Source of the DNA: Verrucomicrobiota bacterium
Lineage (GTDB): Bacteria; Verrucomicrobiota; Verrucomicrobiia; Methylacidiphilales; JBCCWR01
DNA: 42,858 nucleotides
Assembly (NCBI GenBank): GCA_039192515.1
Contig: JBCCXA010000029.1
Location: 1-42,858, forward strand
Direction of reading: 5' to 3'
The notes beneath the pieces are model-generated. The model ran no database searches and had not been told where the DNA came from. It saw nothing but the letters and a program-made list of their open reading frames with translations. The translations under genes were made by a program, and so were the position numbers. This document shows positions 9,833 to 18,416 of this stretch, one piece after another. The first letter of the stretch is position 1. Each line of letters begins with the position of its first letter.

Positions 9833-11575
9833 ATGAAGAAAAACTACGCTTTGACTAACAGATCATTGATTCATGTGATAGCGGTCTTATGGGTGCTTTA
9901 CAACACCGCTGCCAATAGCGCCGTATTCAACATCAAGGACTATGGCGCTGTGGCAAACGATGGGTTAGACGACGCAGCAGCTTTCCGGGCAGCCGTATCA
10001 GCAGCACTATCCGCTGGTTCTGGGAATGTTGTGAAATTAGACAAGGGTACTTGGAAGATGAGTTCTTTTGATGGAAACAATGTTTTAAATCTTCAAAATA
10101 AGGCTAGTCTCCGGATTCAGGGAACTCCTTCGACCATTTTACTTATAGAGAATTACCATAAGCGAGTATTTCTCATTAATGATTGTAGCAATCTTACTTT
10201 TAAGGAGATGCATATCACATACAAGATTGTGCCTATAGCCACAGGTAGAGTGATGGATTGGACAGGATCTGGAGAGAATCGACAGTATACCGTAAAGCAT
10301 CAGGCAGGGACTTTGGAGTTTGACGATCCTTTTTTTAGTAGCATGGATGCAAAGACTATTTTTTTTACGCAAAATAAAGTTCCTAGAAGAGTGGTTCCTG
10401 CAACCTTTCAGGTGTACTCGCCCAGGCGAATCGAAAAACTGTCGCAAGGAAAATGGAAGCTAAAGCTTGACCGAAGAAGCGATGCCGTAATGGTTGATGA
10501 CTACATCAACTATATTGGTAGATCTGAAGTCGCTGGCATATGCCGAGTGAATGATTCAAGCAACATCAAATTTTTCAAAATTAAAATTTCAAACATTCCT
10601 GGCATGGGTTGGGTAGGAAAAGGTAATAATAAAATGGATTTTGATCACTGCAAAGCGGTTCTCCCAAAGCATGTAAACATCTGCACAACAAGTGATTTGA
10701 TCCATCTAGGTAACTCTAAAAATACGCAGATCAAAAACTGTTATTTGACTGCGGCGGGCGATACAATTATTAACCTTAAGGCAAATCTCCCGGATGTCGT
10801 AAAGAAGGAGAGTAATACCAAGATCAAAATCACCAAAGCTCAGTTTCAAGGGGAGGTGGGTGATAAAATACGCATTATTAGGCCTTCTACAGGTGGTACA
10901 GTCGTGACGAGAAATATCCAAGGAATATCTTATTCGGGTAACTATGTTATTTTGACAATCCCATCGACAACTGTCTCGATTGTTGCTGGAGATGAGGTGT
11001 TTAATGAGGACTGGTGTCACAATCATGCTATTATAAAAAATAATACAATTGAAAATGCCCGTAGACAGGGACTTCTCATTCGAGCTCTTGATGCCAAGAT
11101 TCAATATAATACCATCAAAGGAATGGGGGGCAGCGGAATACAAACAGTCCAGAAATACAGCTACAATGAAGGCGGGTGCCTAGAGAATAGCTTGATTAGA
11201 TATAATAGTATAAGAGATGTAGAGCTAACAAGCGGCGCCTATGGAAGTATATCCATTCTATTCGGAACAGAGTCATCCCAGCTCGGCGATACTGTCTATG
11301 AGGCTATTCGGAATGTTCGCATTGATGATAATGAGATCGTCTCTTATCACGATAGAGCCGTTCTATTGAATGGGGCTTTTGACTGTGAAATAACGAACAA
11401 TACTCTGAAGTCTCTAGCAAAGTTTATCTTTAAGGAGAATTATATATTCGAAGTCCGGAATTCGAGTCAGATTGATATTATAGGAAATAATGCGAAGAAA
11501 GATAACCGTAAACACACCGGTCGTTTTAAGTTCCGGAATGCTCATGATATCTCTGAATTAGCCAATAGATTCTAA
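9833..11575 (+). CDS. Secreted right-handed parallel beta-helix protein (pectate-lyase-3 type fold)
   Basis: A 580-residue protein with a signal peptide at about 1-30 (hydrophobic HVIAVLWVLYNTAANSA), followed at once by FNIKDYGAVANDGLDDAAAFRAAV, the N-terminal signature of pectate-lyase-3/GH28-like beta-helix proteins. The rest is rich in Asn ladders and short strands (IKNNTIENAR, IRYNSIRDV, IDDNEIVSYHD, EITNNTLKSL) typical of the coils. A carbohydrate lyase or hydrolase, or a glycan-binding role, is likely given the fold and the GH26 and sulfatase neighbours, but no catalytic residues can be assigned with confidence. It ends 50 bp before the next gene, so the two may be co-transcribed. Confidence 0.8.
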   Translation: MKKNYALTNRSLIHVIAVLWVLYNTAANSAVFNIKDYGAVANDGLDDAAAFRAAVSAALSAGSGNVVKLDKGTWKMSSFDGNNVLNLQNKASLRIQGTPSTILLIENYHKRVFLINDCSNLTFKEMHITYKIVPIATGRVMDWTGSGENRQYTVKHQAGTLEFDDPFFSSMDAKTIFFTQNKVPRRVVPATFQVYSPRRIEKLSQGKWKLKLDRRSDAVMVDDYINYIGRSEVAGICRVNDSSNIKFFKIKISNIPGMGWVGKGNNKMDFDHCKAVLPKHVNICTTSDLIHLGNSKNTQIKNCYLTAAGDTIINLKANLPDVVKKESNTKIKITKAQFQGEVGDKIRIIRPSTGGTVVTRNIQGISYSGNYVILTIPSTTVSIVAGDEVFNEDWCHNHAIIKNNTIENARRQGLLIRALDAKIQYNTIKGMGGSGIQTVQKYSYNEGGCLENSLIRYNSIRDVELTSGAYGSISILFGTESSQLGDTVYEAIRNVRIDDNEIVSYHDRAVLLNGAFDCEITNNTLKSLAKFIFKENYIFEVRNSSQIDIIGNNAKKDNRKHTGRFKFRNAHDISELANRF

Positions 11576-11625
11576 GCTTCGATAGAAGCCTGGCCGTTCA
11601 TTTCATTACGGACTCTTTTAAAAAT

Positions 11626-12543
11626 ATGATGAAAGTTTACAGTACAACTAGCTGTTGCGTAATTGGGTTGATTAGTGTTGTCATGGTATTTTATTTCTAC
11701 AGACAAGAAGCGCTGAGAGATGCTCTATTTCAGGATCGGGAGATAAACGATTCATTGAATCATGTACCTTCGTCAGCACCCCGGATTCCGTCTCCGGTCG
11801 AGGAGGGTCAATCCTCGCCTACCGTAGGCAGTCAGGTGCAGGATGAGCTTAAAAAGATCTTCTTGAAAAATCATTTTCATGAAGGGCGTGGTTTTTTGCG
11901 TGAGTTGCTTAAGGATAATAGTTGGGATACGGTCCATGCCCACTTGCTTCATGCAATGGATGATCTATCCGCTGATCGGCAGAAACGTTGGGTCTTGGAA
12001 CTGGCTAGAGAGTTGATGCGAGAATACCAATTTGTTTCGGTTATGGATCTTGCGCAAGGTATCGGGATGCAGAGAGAAACGCTTTTTGAGCACTTTCGCG
12101 AATTTTTTTATGAAACAGCAGAAAAAGTTACGGAAAAAGAAAAGCTGTATTTTTCTAGGGTTTATGCTCATCTGCAGCCAGAGGAAGCCCTAGACTGGGC
12201 TCTGAATGACCACTCTAGCAACGAATTGGTGTACCAAGTATTCTACGTTCTTGGAGCTTCCTATCCGGATTATGGTGAGAAGGTCTTAGATAGTTTTATC
12301 ATAACCGATGAAAGCCATCAGTTTGGAAAGGCTAGGAATGAATCTTCGATTACGATACCAAGTTCTCGTGACCGAATCCTACACCAGTATTTAAATGGCT
12401 TTTTATCAACGGCCCTGACGCGTTCATATAGCAACCAAGCGGTCACTGATCGTATAAGAAAATATGCCTCTCAAATTCACAGTGAAAAATATCGCTATGA
12501 TTTAGAAAACCACCTCAGGGAATTTGTGCATCGGGTCTATTAA
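11626..12543 (+). CDS. Membrane-anchored protein of unknown function
   Basis: A 305-residue protein not recognised as a named family. Residues about 8-27 are a single hydrophobic helix (VIGLISVVMVFYFY) followed by a Ser/Pro-rich linker (about 45-70), which suggests an N-terminal anchor with the body outside the cytoplasm. The body is alpha-helical and rich in charged and aromatic residues. Blocks such as EEALDWAL...VFYVLGASYPDYGEKVLD resemble helical repeats in many verrucomicrobial extracytoplasmic proteins. It lies 50 bp after the beta-helix gene. ATG codons occur at 11626 and 11629; the first is taken. Confidence 0.65.
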   Translation: MMKVYSTTSCCVIGLISVVMVFYFYRQEALRDALFQDREINDSLNHVPSSAPRIPSPVEEGQSSPTVGSQVQDELKKIFLKNHFHEGRGFLRELLKDNSWDTVHAHLLHAMDDLSADRQKRWVLELARELMREYQFVSVMDLAQGIGMQRETLFEHFREFFYETAEKVTEKEKLYFSRVYAHLQPEEALDWALNDHSSNELVYQVFYVLGASYPDYGEKVLDSFIITDESHQFGKARNESSITIPSSRDRILHQYLNGFLSTALTRSYSNQAVTDRIRKYASQIHSEKYRYDLENHLREFVHRVY

Positions 12544-12546
12544 AGC

Positions 12547-12803
12547 CGAATGACGCTATAGAGAGAGACCTCATGATCTGTGCAAGACCTAAGGTCGAGG
12601 AAGAAGCATGGAGTCTCCTTGAACTATCACCTTTTTGAGGCTCATGCCCCTGTCTATCCGGGGTGGTGTTCTGTGGTCTTCCTAGCTTCACCCTCGTTTG
12701 CTCATAAGAGCTACGCTGAGACGACTCAATTTAATACATCTTTGTTGACGCTCTTTTCCCTTATGGCTCAAGCTTTTGAGGATCTCGTTCTACTCCTATG
12801 ACA
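12547..12803 (+). repeat. Diverged intergenic repeat, copy 1 (long form)
   Basis: Two blocks match the sequence after ybeY. Block 1 (12547-12637) shares CGAAT...GC.ATAGAGA, TGTGCAAGA.CT, GGTC, AAGCATGGAGT.TCCT and TATCACCTT. Block 2 (12744-12803) shares GT.GAC.CTC, GGCTCAAG.TTT and TCTATGACA or its near variant. About 100 bp between the blocks is absent from the other copy. GACCT at 12567-12571 can pair with AGGTC at 12592-12596, enclosing the conserved TGTGCAAGA. The element starts directly after the upstream stop codon. The small open frame across it (12580-12801) is not considered a gene because it is not conserved in the other copy. Confidence 0.6.
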
Positions 12804-12827
12804 TCATCGAGGTTTAATATTTTTTAC

Positions 12828-12852
12828 AAGGCCCTCATCATCGGTCCTTTTT
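12828..12852 (+). terminator. Possible intrinsic terminator
   Basis: AAGGCCC at 12828-12834 pairs with GGTCCTT at 12843-12849 with one mismatch and an 8-nt loop, and three further T follow. It lies between the plus-strand repeat and the 3' end of the minus-strand VOC gene. The stem is imperfect and the T-run short. Confidence 0.35.
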
Positions 12853-12895
12853 AAGCGCTACTGTGCTTCAAGGAATTCTCTAGAAGAATACGCAA

Positions 12896-13306
12896 CTAAT
12901 GCTTTTCTATACCCTGGCTTACTCTAAAAATATGACCATCTGGATGGCGTATATGTAATTCACGAACATTCCAGGGCATATTTTCAGGTTCATGCATGAT
13001 CTCAATCCCCTGCTTCACACAATCTTTATAAATGATATCTACATTGTCGACCCATAATGATAACCAAACCCCTTTATCTGAAACTTCTCCATTTTTCTCA
13101 TTAAAAGTTTTATGATTACTACCTTTGCCTCGACCTCCTTGGCCATTTAGACAGATAAATATCTCGTTTTTCCCAGAGCATACACCGCCGAAAGAAGCTG
13201 GGGACCCCCAAGCCCAACTCTTTTTCCAACCTATTTTTTCAAACCAACTAAAGGATTGTTGCATATCCGAAACATTCAGTATAGGAGTGACAGCTTTTAC
13301 ATTCAT
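12896..13306 (-). CDS. VOC-superfamily (glyoxalase/bleomycin-resistance fold) protein
   Basis: A 136-residue single-domain protein. VTPILNVSDMQQSFSWFEKIGW is the typical first beta-alpha unit of the vicinal-oxygen-chelate fold. The second half ends in RELHIRHPDGHIFRVSQ, the usual strand-PDGH-strand ending. The centre (ICLNGQGGRGKGSN) is a Gly-rich loop. Members include glyoxalases, dioxygenases and drug-binding proteins. The metal ligands cannot be assigned confidently here, so no substrate is proposed. It is transcribed alone on the minus strand, convergent with the gene at 11626-12543. Confidence 0.75.
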   Translation of the reverse strand: MNVKAVTPILNVSDMQQSFSWFEKIGWKKSWAWGSPASFGGVCSGKNEIFICLNGQGGRGKGSNHKTFNEKNGEVSDKGVWLSLWVDNVDIIYKDCVKQGIEIMHEPENMPWNVRELHIRHPDGHIFRVSQGIEKH

Positions 13307-13417
13307 GATTTTTTCACATAAGGAGGAGTTTAAAGAATACTTAACGTCTAGACGAAACGAGTATTACTTTGACAGAATGTCTCGTAGTAATGAATTAAAA
13401 AAAATCTCTTATATTTT

Positions 13418-13612
13418 CTAAAACGCGTCACCTAAATACCCAGTTAAGGACCCAATAAGTAATCCAGCGATACTAGCAATTAATAAAAATTGAAGCCATG
13501 AAGTCTCACTTCCATCTGTAAACCAGAACAACCCATGAAAAAAACCTAACACAAGACCTAATGGCAGATGACAAAAGAACATGAACTATGAAAATTTGTT
13601 GTAATTGTTCAT
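13418..13612 (-). pseudogene. Small membrane protein gene with an in-frame TAG, second of an overlapping pair
   Basis: Reading from ATG at 13612, the frame gives MNNYNKFS, then TAG at 13588-13586, then FMFFCHLPLGLVLGFFHGL and a hydrophobic end (FLLIASIAGLLIGSLTGYLG). The stop is at 13418-13420. Without the TAG it would be a protein of about 64 residues with two membrane helices. A shorter 54-residue version could start at ATG 13582. Its ATG overlaps the TGA of the upstream small gene (ATGA), the usual mark of translational coupling. No family is recognised. The single lesion could be real decay or a base-call error. Confidence 0.5.
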
Positions 13613-13772
13613 TGATAACTTTCTTCCCAATCCATAATTAGGGAGGCATCTAAGTAGTATCTGGGGTCCTTATTGTCTGTATTGTTGTAAATTGATGCGG
13701 CGCATAAAATAATACTAAATAGCCTACCAAATATTCCGCTTATGATTATGTAAAACTTTACTAGTTTTTCAT
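13609..13772 (-). pseudogene. Small membrane protein gene with a one-base frameshift, first of an overlapping pair
   Basis: ATG at 13772 is followed by AAAAAC and a stop after three codons. Adding one A to the A-run restores a 54-residue frame beginning MKKLVKFYIIISGIFGRLF (one hydrophobic helix), then a polar region with NNTDNKDPRYYLDASL, ending at the TGA at 13611-13609. That TGA overlaps the ATG of the downstream small gene. The restored product looks like a real membrane protein rather than random sequence, so a frameshifted or mis-called gene is likely. Function unknown. Confidence 0.45.
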
Positions 13773-14385
13773 TTTTCTATAAAATGGCCAGGTTGATTTT
13801 CATTCCCTGAAATTGAAATCTTTTATTCGAGTGGAGTGAGGAGCGCAATGAAATAATAATGACCGGCCTTTATGCCTTTCATAGCTCGTGCAAAAAGTTG
13901 AGTAATCTTCCCATTTTATGACATTTGTGCTAGATCTGAGGACTGGATTGTAGAAGTTATGTGCTAGGGTTTCAGATGGGGCGGGCGGACGAAGAGAGCG
14001 ATGAACGTTGCGGAGAGAAGGTTGGAATAGTCTTACAGTGCCTGCCTTGTGAGCAAGGAACATTGGAAGTGACGGCTGTATGTTTTGTTGATTTGCATAA
14101 GTGTTCATGGACCTTGAAGCTTGGTGGGATTGATTGGTGTTGAACAGAGAATGTGAGATGAGTGTTATCAGTTATTACCTATTGCTATTTTATTTCGGGT
14201 TACTGCTGGGGTTAGAAGCGGTAGTTTGCTAATTAATTTACCTCAAGAGCCTCAGTTGCTTAAGAGTTGCTGGCTGTCACTCATTCCGGCTATGGATGAA
14301 TGCCTTAGCTCTCTTTCCGAGTAGCCCCTAGAGGAGTATTTAGCGTTTATTATCTAGAACTTATGCTATAGACTGCAAGCTGGTT
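13773..14385. other. About 610 bp with no supported gene
   Basis: Two opposing frames overlap here (minus 13800-14108, plus 13961-14143). Neither has a recognisable domain, signal peptide, ribosome binding site or natural-looking composition. No tRNA or known structural RNA core was recognised. The 3' part is upstream of the ACT-domain gene and should contain its promoter, but no convincing -35/-10 pair stands out. Confidence 0.4.
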
Positions 14386-14913
14386 ATGCAGAACTCCATC
14401 GTCATGACAGTAATAGGCCCTGATTCGTCAGGAATAGTAGATCGGCTTGCGTCCATGGTTCGCGAGGAAGGAGGCAATTGGTTAGAGAGTCGGTTGATTC
14501 ATTTAGGAGGACAGTTTGCAGGTGTAGTGAGGGTTGATATACCGAAGGAAAGCGAAGAGGCTTTTAAAGGGCGTATCGCAGGGCTTAAGACATATGGTCT
14601 CAAGGTAGAGATTCATGAGGACCAGCAAGAGGTAGTCCCTGAATCAAATGCCAGAGTGATTGATATAGAGCTTATAGGACAAGATCGCCCCGGGATTATA
14701 AGCCAGATCGCGGGTGCTTTGACAGAGATGGGAGCAAATATTGAAGAGCTAAATTCTCAGTGCGTGAGTGCGGCGATGAGTGGGGAAGAACTCTTTGAAG
14801 CGGAAATAACCATCACGGTTTCACCCGATTGTAGTTTAGAGATTGTGCGTGAGCGGCTGGAAAAGATAGCCTCTGATTTGATGGTGGATTTAGAGTTTGA
14901 TGAGGCTACTTAG
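14386..14913 (+). CDS. Tandem ACT-domain protein, GcvR-like
   Basis: A 175-residue protein made of two ACT domains. The first (about 3-80) opens IVMTVIGPDSSGIVDRLASMV and the second (about 90-170) opens IDIELIGQDRPGIISQIAGALTEMGANIEEL. This is the layout of GcvR, the glycine cleavage system repressor partner of E. coli, and of related small-molecule-sensing proteins. ACT pairs bind amino acids at domain interfaces, and the GPD.SGI and GQDRPGI turns match ligand-binding loops. No gcv gene is nearby, so the regulated process is unknown. It converges with the histidine kinase gene and their coding ends overlap by 8 bp (14906-14913). Confidence 0.8.
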   Translation: MQNSIVMTVIGPDSSGIVDRLASMVREEGGNWLESRLIHLGGQFAGVVRVDIPKESEEAFKGRIAGLKTYGLKVEIHEDQQEVVPESNARVIDIELIGQDRPGIISQIAGALTEMGANIEELNSQCVSAAMSGEELFEAEITITVSPDCSLEIVRERLEKIASDLMVDLEFDEAT

Positions 14914-16570
14914 CGTTTTTTCTTGCTTGTCTGATAGAATGTAATTTTTGGGGGTCGATTTGCACCCGAGTGGTGATTTTACGCAGGAAGCGTTTTTGTC
15001 GAGTGCTTATTAGGCTTTCAAGGGTTTGGTAGCTAAAGGGCTTCTGGATGAGGTAGATGGGGAAGTCAGTGCATTCCTCGATAAATTCATCAAAATGTTC
15101 CGGCGGGTAACCACTCATCAGAATAATGCGCACACTTGGCATCTCATCGAAGGATTTAAAGATTTCGTAGGCGCTACGGATAAATTGTTTGCCGTCCATT
15201 TCTGGCATGGTGTAGTCAACGATAATGAGTGATGGGTAGTTGCCTAGACCTATTTCTTCAAGAGCTTCGGAAGGAGAGCTAAACTGGTGGGCTCGGATCT
15301 TTTGCAGTTTGAGTAAGCTGTTGACAGAACCTAGGACAATGGGATCGTCTTCGATCAGGAAAGCACTATCTGGTTTGTCACCGGGCCTCACAGGTGGGGG
15401 TGGTTGGACTTTTGCTTTAACTATAGACTGGGTGGCTACTTTGGAGTTGCTATCATCCCCTTGATTCATTTCATGGTAGTGTGGCCAACCCAGTTTGACG
15501 GTCGTGCCGCGGTCTATTTTTGATTCAATGCCCACCATACCACCATGCTGCTGCATAATGCCTTGAACAAGCGAAAGGCCTAAACCTGTGCCAGCACCTT
15601 TATCTTTGGTGGTGTAAAAGGGCTCAAAGATTTTCTTTATGTGTTCCGGTGAAATGCCGGAGCCTTCATCTGTGATGGAAAGATAGATGTATTCGGAATC
15701 TTTTTCATGAGTAATGTGAATGATGCCGCCATCTTTCATGGAATCCCGGGCATTGTTCAAAATATTGAGGAATGTATGGCTGAGCGCTGAGTAGCAGCCG
15801 TAAATTTGAGGGGCATCTGTTTTGTCTTTATTGCTTATGGTTTCATCTATTTTAAGTTGGTAACGTGGTCCGTAAGAGCGCCTTGTTAGGTTTATGACAT
15901 CATGGACAAGCTCTGCTAGGTTCAGGTTGCCCATGGAAAGTGATTGGCGGCGCGAGTAGCCAAGGAGACTGCGAGTGAGCGAGGTCCCATTTGCGCAGGC
16001 TTGCATGATTTGCTGTAGAGCTTTTTTGGTTTCAGCATCATGGTTCTTGGTCATGGTGAGGTATTCGGCATAACCCTGAATGGCAAGGATGAGGTTATTA
16101 AAGTCATGAGCTACGCCGCTTGCTAGGCCACCTATACTTTCCAGTCGGCGAGCGTTCATGACTTCTTCCTGCAAGCTGATCCAAGAAGTAATCTCGTTGA
16201 AGCAGAAAAAGAACCAGTAGTGAATGCCATCAGCGTGATCCTCGCGATGTTTCATGAAAGTTACAGAAAAGGAGCGATCTTCAAGCTCAAATATAGGGGA
16301 AGAGGGTGCTTCATCTGCATTGATGTTGGCAAAAATCTCATGCAAATAAGTTGCAAGACTTTGGGGTATGTCTTGCCAGTGTAGGTGCGGATCTCGGATG
16401 CCGATCCTAGGCATGTCAAAAATTTTGGAGGCGTCGCTGTTGATATAGAGTAAGTTGTAGTCACCTTGAGGTGTAGCATGAATTAGAATCTGGCCAGGGC
16501 CGCCACTTTCATCCTGAAAGGTGTTGAGTATTTCTTCGATGTTTCCGAGAGGTCCGCTTGAAATTAACAT
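14906..16570 (-). CDS. Hybrid sensor histidine kinase with C-terminal receiver domain
   Basis: A 554-residue cytoplasmic protein with no membrane helix. Residues about 1-130 form a PAS-like sensor (ILIHATPQGDYNLLYINSDASKIF). His155 in GVAHDFNNLI is the phosphorylated His of an NtrB-like HisKA domain. The ATPase follows with NILNNARDSM, DEGSGI and GTGLGLSLV (about 265-360). A Pro-rich linker leads to a receiver domain whose phospho-acceptor is probably Asp452 in LIIVDYTMPEMDG. A basic tail ends the protein. The layout resembles soluble hybrid kinases that pass phosphate to a separate output protein. No response regulator gene with DNA-binding output is adjacent. Confidence 0.88.
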   Translation of the reverse strand: MLISSGPLGNIEEILNTFQDESGGPGQILIHATPQGDYNLLYINSDASKIFDMPRIGIRDPHLHWQDIPQSLATYLHEIFANINADEAPSSPIFELEDRSFSVTFMKHREDHADGIHYWFFFCFNEITSWISLQEEVMNARRLESIGGLASGVAHDFNNLILAIQGYAEYLTMTKNHDAETKKALQQIMQACANGTSLTRSLLGYSRRQSLSMGNLNLAELVHDVINLTRRSYGPRYQLKIDETISNKDKTDAPQIYGCYSALSHTFLNILNNARDSMKDGGIIHITHEKDSEYIYLSITDEGSGISPEHIKKIFEPFYTTKDKGAGTGLGLSLVQGIMQQHGGMVGIESKIDRGTTVKLGWPHYHEMNQGDDSNSKVATQSIVKAKVQPPPPVRPGDKPDSAFLIEDDPIVLGSVNSLLKLQKIRAHQFSSPSEALEEIGLGNYPSLIIVDYTMPEMDGKQFIRSAYEIFKSFDEMPSVRIILMSGYPPEHFDEFIEECTDFPIYLIQKPFSYQTLESLISTRQKRFLRKITTRVQIDPQKLHSIRQARKNAK

Positions 16571-16764
16571 GGTTTATCTTTAGTTGCTTTGTAATAGAAT
16601 CGGAAAATGAATCTAATACATGAGATGATCTATTTCAATCTGCATTATTTGGTAATGAGGTGAGAGAGTAAAACAGTTGGAAAAATAGTAGAGGAAGCAG
16701 GTTATTTGGGATTACCGCTTGCTTCTCGGTCATGAGTGCATAACATATTAAATTTTGGTAAATT

Positions 16765-17313
16765 ATGTATCCTTTTGAATTATCACATCTATGCATCGTT
16801 CTGGGTTTGCTTTATTTAGCAGTTCATGGCTATGCCTTATACCAAAGTGATCAGGTAAAGCAGTGGCTTGCAGCATTCCCTAGAAATGAAGTAGCGGGAA
16901 CAGTCTTAACCGTTGTAGCAGGACTTTGGTTTGGGTGGATTTTGGCAACACAAGATTTGATGGATTATTCGCAGTACCGCAAAATTTTTCTTATTGCGTT
17001 GTGTGTTAGTGTGGGGTTGCTCATCATTTATTTGAAGGAGTTTTTAGCTGTTAGAGCGTTGGGTTGTGTCGGGCTTTTATGCGGCGGGATGATGCTTGAT
17101 GTAGGTTTTATGCGTCCTGAACTGCCTAGGTTACTCATTAGTTTTGCCGCGTATGTGTATATTTTCTTGTCCATGTTTTGGATAGGTGCGCCCTATTTGA
17201 TGAGGGATCAGATTTCGTGGGTTTGTGCCCGGGATGAGCGGTTCAAGTGCTTGGCTGGCGCTGGCGTTGGCTTTGGAGTCATTATTTTAGGGTTGGGCAT
17301 ATTTGTATTCTAG
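16765..17313 (+). CDS. Polytopic inner-membrane protein, unknown
   Basis: A 182-residue protein with about six hydrophobic segments (about 7-25, 45-62, 73-90, 92-110, 122-145, 160-182), separated by short charged loops such as QSDQVKQWL and RDERFKC. No family signature is recognised. It stands alone, divergent from the histidine kinase across a 194-bp gap, and ends just before a small hairpin. A channel, transporter subunit or membrane-shaping role is possible but not supported by any motif. Confidence 0.65.
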   Translation: MYPFELSHLCIVLGLLYLAVHGYALYQSDQVKQWLAAFPRNEVAGTVLTVVAGLWFGWILATQDLMDYSQYRKIFLIALCVSVGLLIIYLKEFLAVRALGCVGLLCGGMMLDVGFMRPELPRLLISFAAYVYIFLSMFWIGAPYLMRDQISWVCARDERFKCLAGAGVGFGVIILGLGIFVF

Positions 17314-17328
17314 AGCTTAGTAAAATCT

Positions 17329-17349
17329 AGCTGTCAGAAATAGACAGCT
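17329..17349 (+). terminator. Small perfect hairpin after the membrane protein gene
   Basis: AGCTGTC at 17329-17335 pairs perfectly with GACAGCT at 17343-17349 around a 7-nt loop, 16 bp after the stop codon. The position suits a terminator, but no T-run follows, so it may act with Rho or protect the mRNA 3' end. Confidence 0.35.
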
Positions 17350-17539
17350 TCGTAAAAATAGCACTAGCAACTGTATCCTCTTTTGATACTATTTCAATTG
17401 TGGTTCAAAATATTTATCACCTGCCATTCTAAGTTTTACGCATCTACACAGGCTGCTTAGAAGCAATCCGAGTTATACGATATCCAAGGAACTGATTATT
17501 TATGTGGAAAAAAAACAGTATTGATTTAGCTTTCAGGAT

Positions 17540-18370
17540 ATGAATCAAAGACCAACTGACCTTTATGAACTAAATACTTTTGCCCCTAAGATTGTCGCCG
17601 TGATTGTTGTGGTGGTGATTTTAGGATTTTTGGGCACTCAAGCCTTCCATGTGGTAGATCCTGGTACTAGAGGAGTTTCTGTAACATTGGGTAAAGTGAA
17701 CCCCCAGTTCTTGCCAGAAGGATTTTCCATGAAAATTCCCGTGATCGAGAAGATCTATAATATTTCAGTCAAGCAAATTACCATACCTGGTGAAGCAGTG
17801 AGTTTTTCTAGTGACCTTCAGACAGTAAAGGTTGCTTACAATGTTTTGTTTCGCATTCCTGAAACACAACTGGTTGAATTGTTCCGGAAGTATTCAGGTA
17901 GTAGAGCAGAGGATTATTATCGCTATTTGATAGAGCCCAGAGTTCAGGAATCAATCAAACAGGTCGCCTCACAGTACAAGGCTGAGAATATCGTTAAAAA
18001 CAGGCCAGAAGTTAAAAGTCTGGCCCAAGAAAGTCTTGTGGAAGCGATGGAAAGCCTCATGGAAATTAGGGATCTAGTTATTACAAATATTGACTTAACC
18101 GATGAGTTAGAAGCAGCCATTGAGCGCAAACAGGTTGCAGAGCAGGAAGCACAGAGAAAAGACTATGAATTGCAGATAGCGGAGAAAGATGCTCAAATCG
18201 CTATTGTAAAGGCTGAAGGCGAAGCCAAGGCCATAAAAATTCGTGGTGAAGCGCTGCAAGCTTCTCCTGAAGTGATTGAATTACAAATAGCGGAGAAGTG
18301 GGATGGCAAGTCCCCGCAAACGGTAGTTACCGGTAACGGTGGAGCTAACGTGTTGCTCCCTCTGCGCTAA
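17540..18370 (+). CDS. Prohibitin-like SPFH/Band 7 membrane protein
   Basis: A 276-residue protein. One membrane helix at about 15-36 (KIVAVIVVVVILGFLG) precedes an SPFH domain (about 37-200) that opens with FHVVDPGTRGVSVTLGKV, the prohibitin/HflK pattern. Residues about 185-245 are a charged helical stretch (AIERKQVAEQEAQRKDYELQ) expected to form the coiled coil of ring assemblies. Such proteins scaffold membrane microdomains and restrain FtsH-type proteases. No hflC-like partner or protease gene is adjacent, which fits a single homo-oligomeric prohibitin rather than the paired HflKC. The 46-bp gap to the following gene allows co-transcription. Confidence 0.85.
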   Translation: MNQRPTDLYELNTFAPKIVAVIVVVVILGFLGTQAFHVVDPGTRGVSVTLGKVNPQFLPEGFSMKIPVIEKIYNISVKQITIPGEAVSFSSDLQTVKVAYNVLFRIPETQLVELFRKYSGSRAEDYYRYLIEPRVQESIKQVASQYKAENIVKNRPEVKSLAQESLVEAMESLMEIRDLVITNIDLTDELEAAIERKQVAEQEAQRKDYELQIAEKDAQIAIVKAEGEAKAIKIRGEALQASPEVIELQIAEKWDGKSPQTVVTGNGGANVLLPLR

Positions 18371-18416
18371 ATCCGTGTAGGTCTCAGCACCGGGGGCTTA
18401 CGAATTCTCAGTAGGC

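Noticed and set aside
10706..11143. Minus-strand 145-codon frame inside the beta-helix gene
   Set aside because: It is fully antisense to a well-supported coding region and has no recognisable features.
12580..12801. Plus-strand 73-codon frame in the intergenic repeat
   Set aside because: It lies in the repeat element, and the second copy of that element does not keep the frame.
13800..14143. Opposing frames at 13800-14108 (minus) and 13961-14143 (plus)
   Set aside because: They shadow each other, have no family features and lack credible starts. At most they are remnants.
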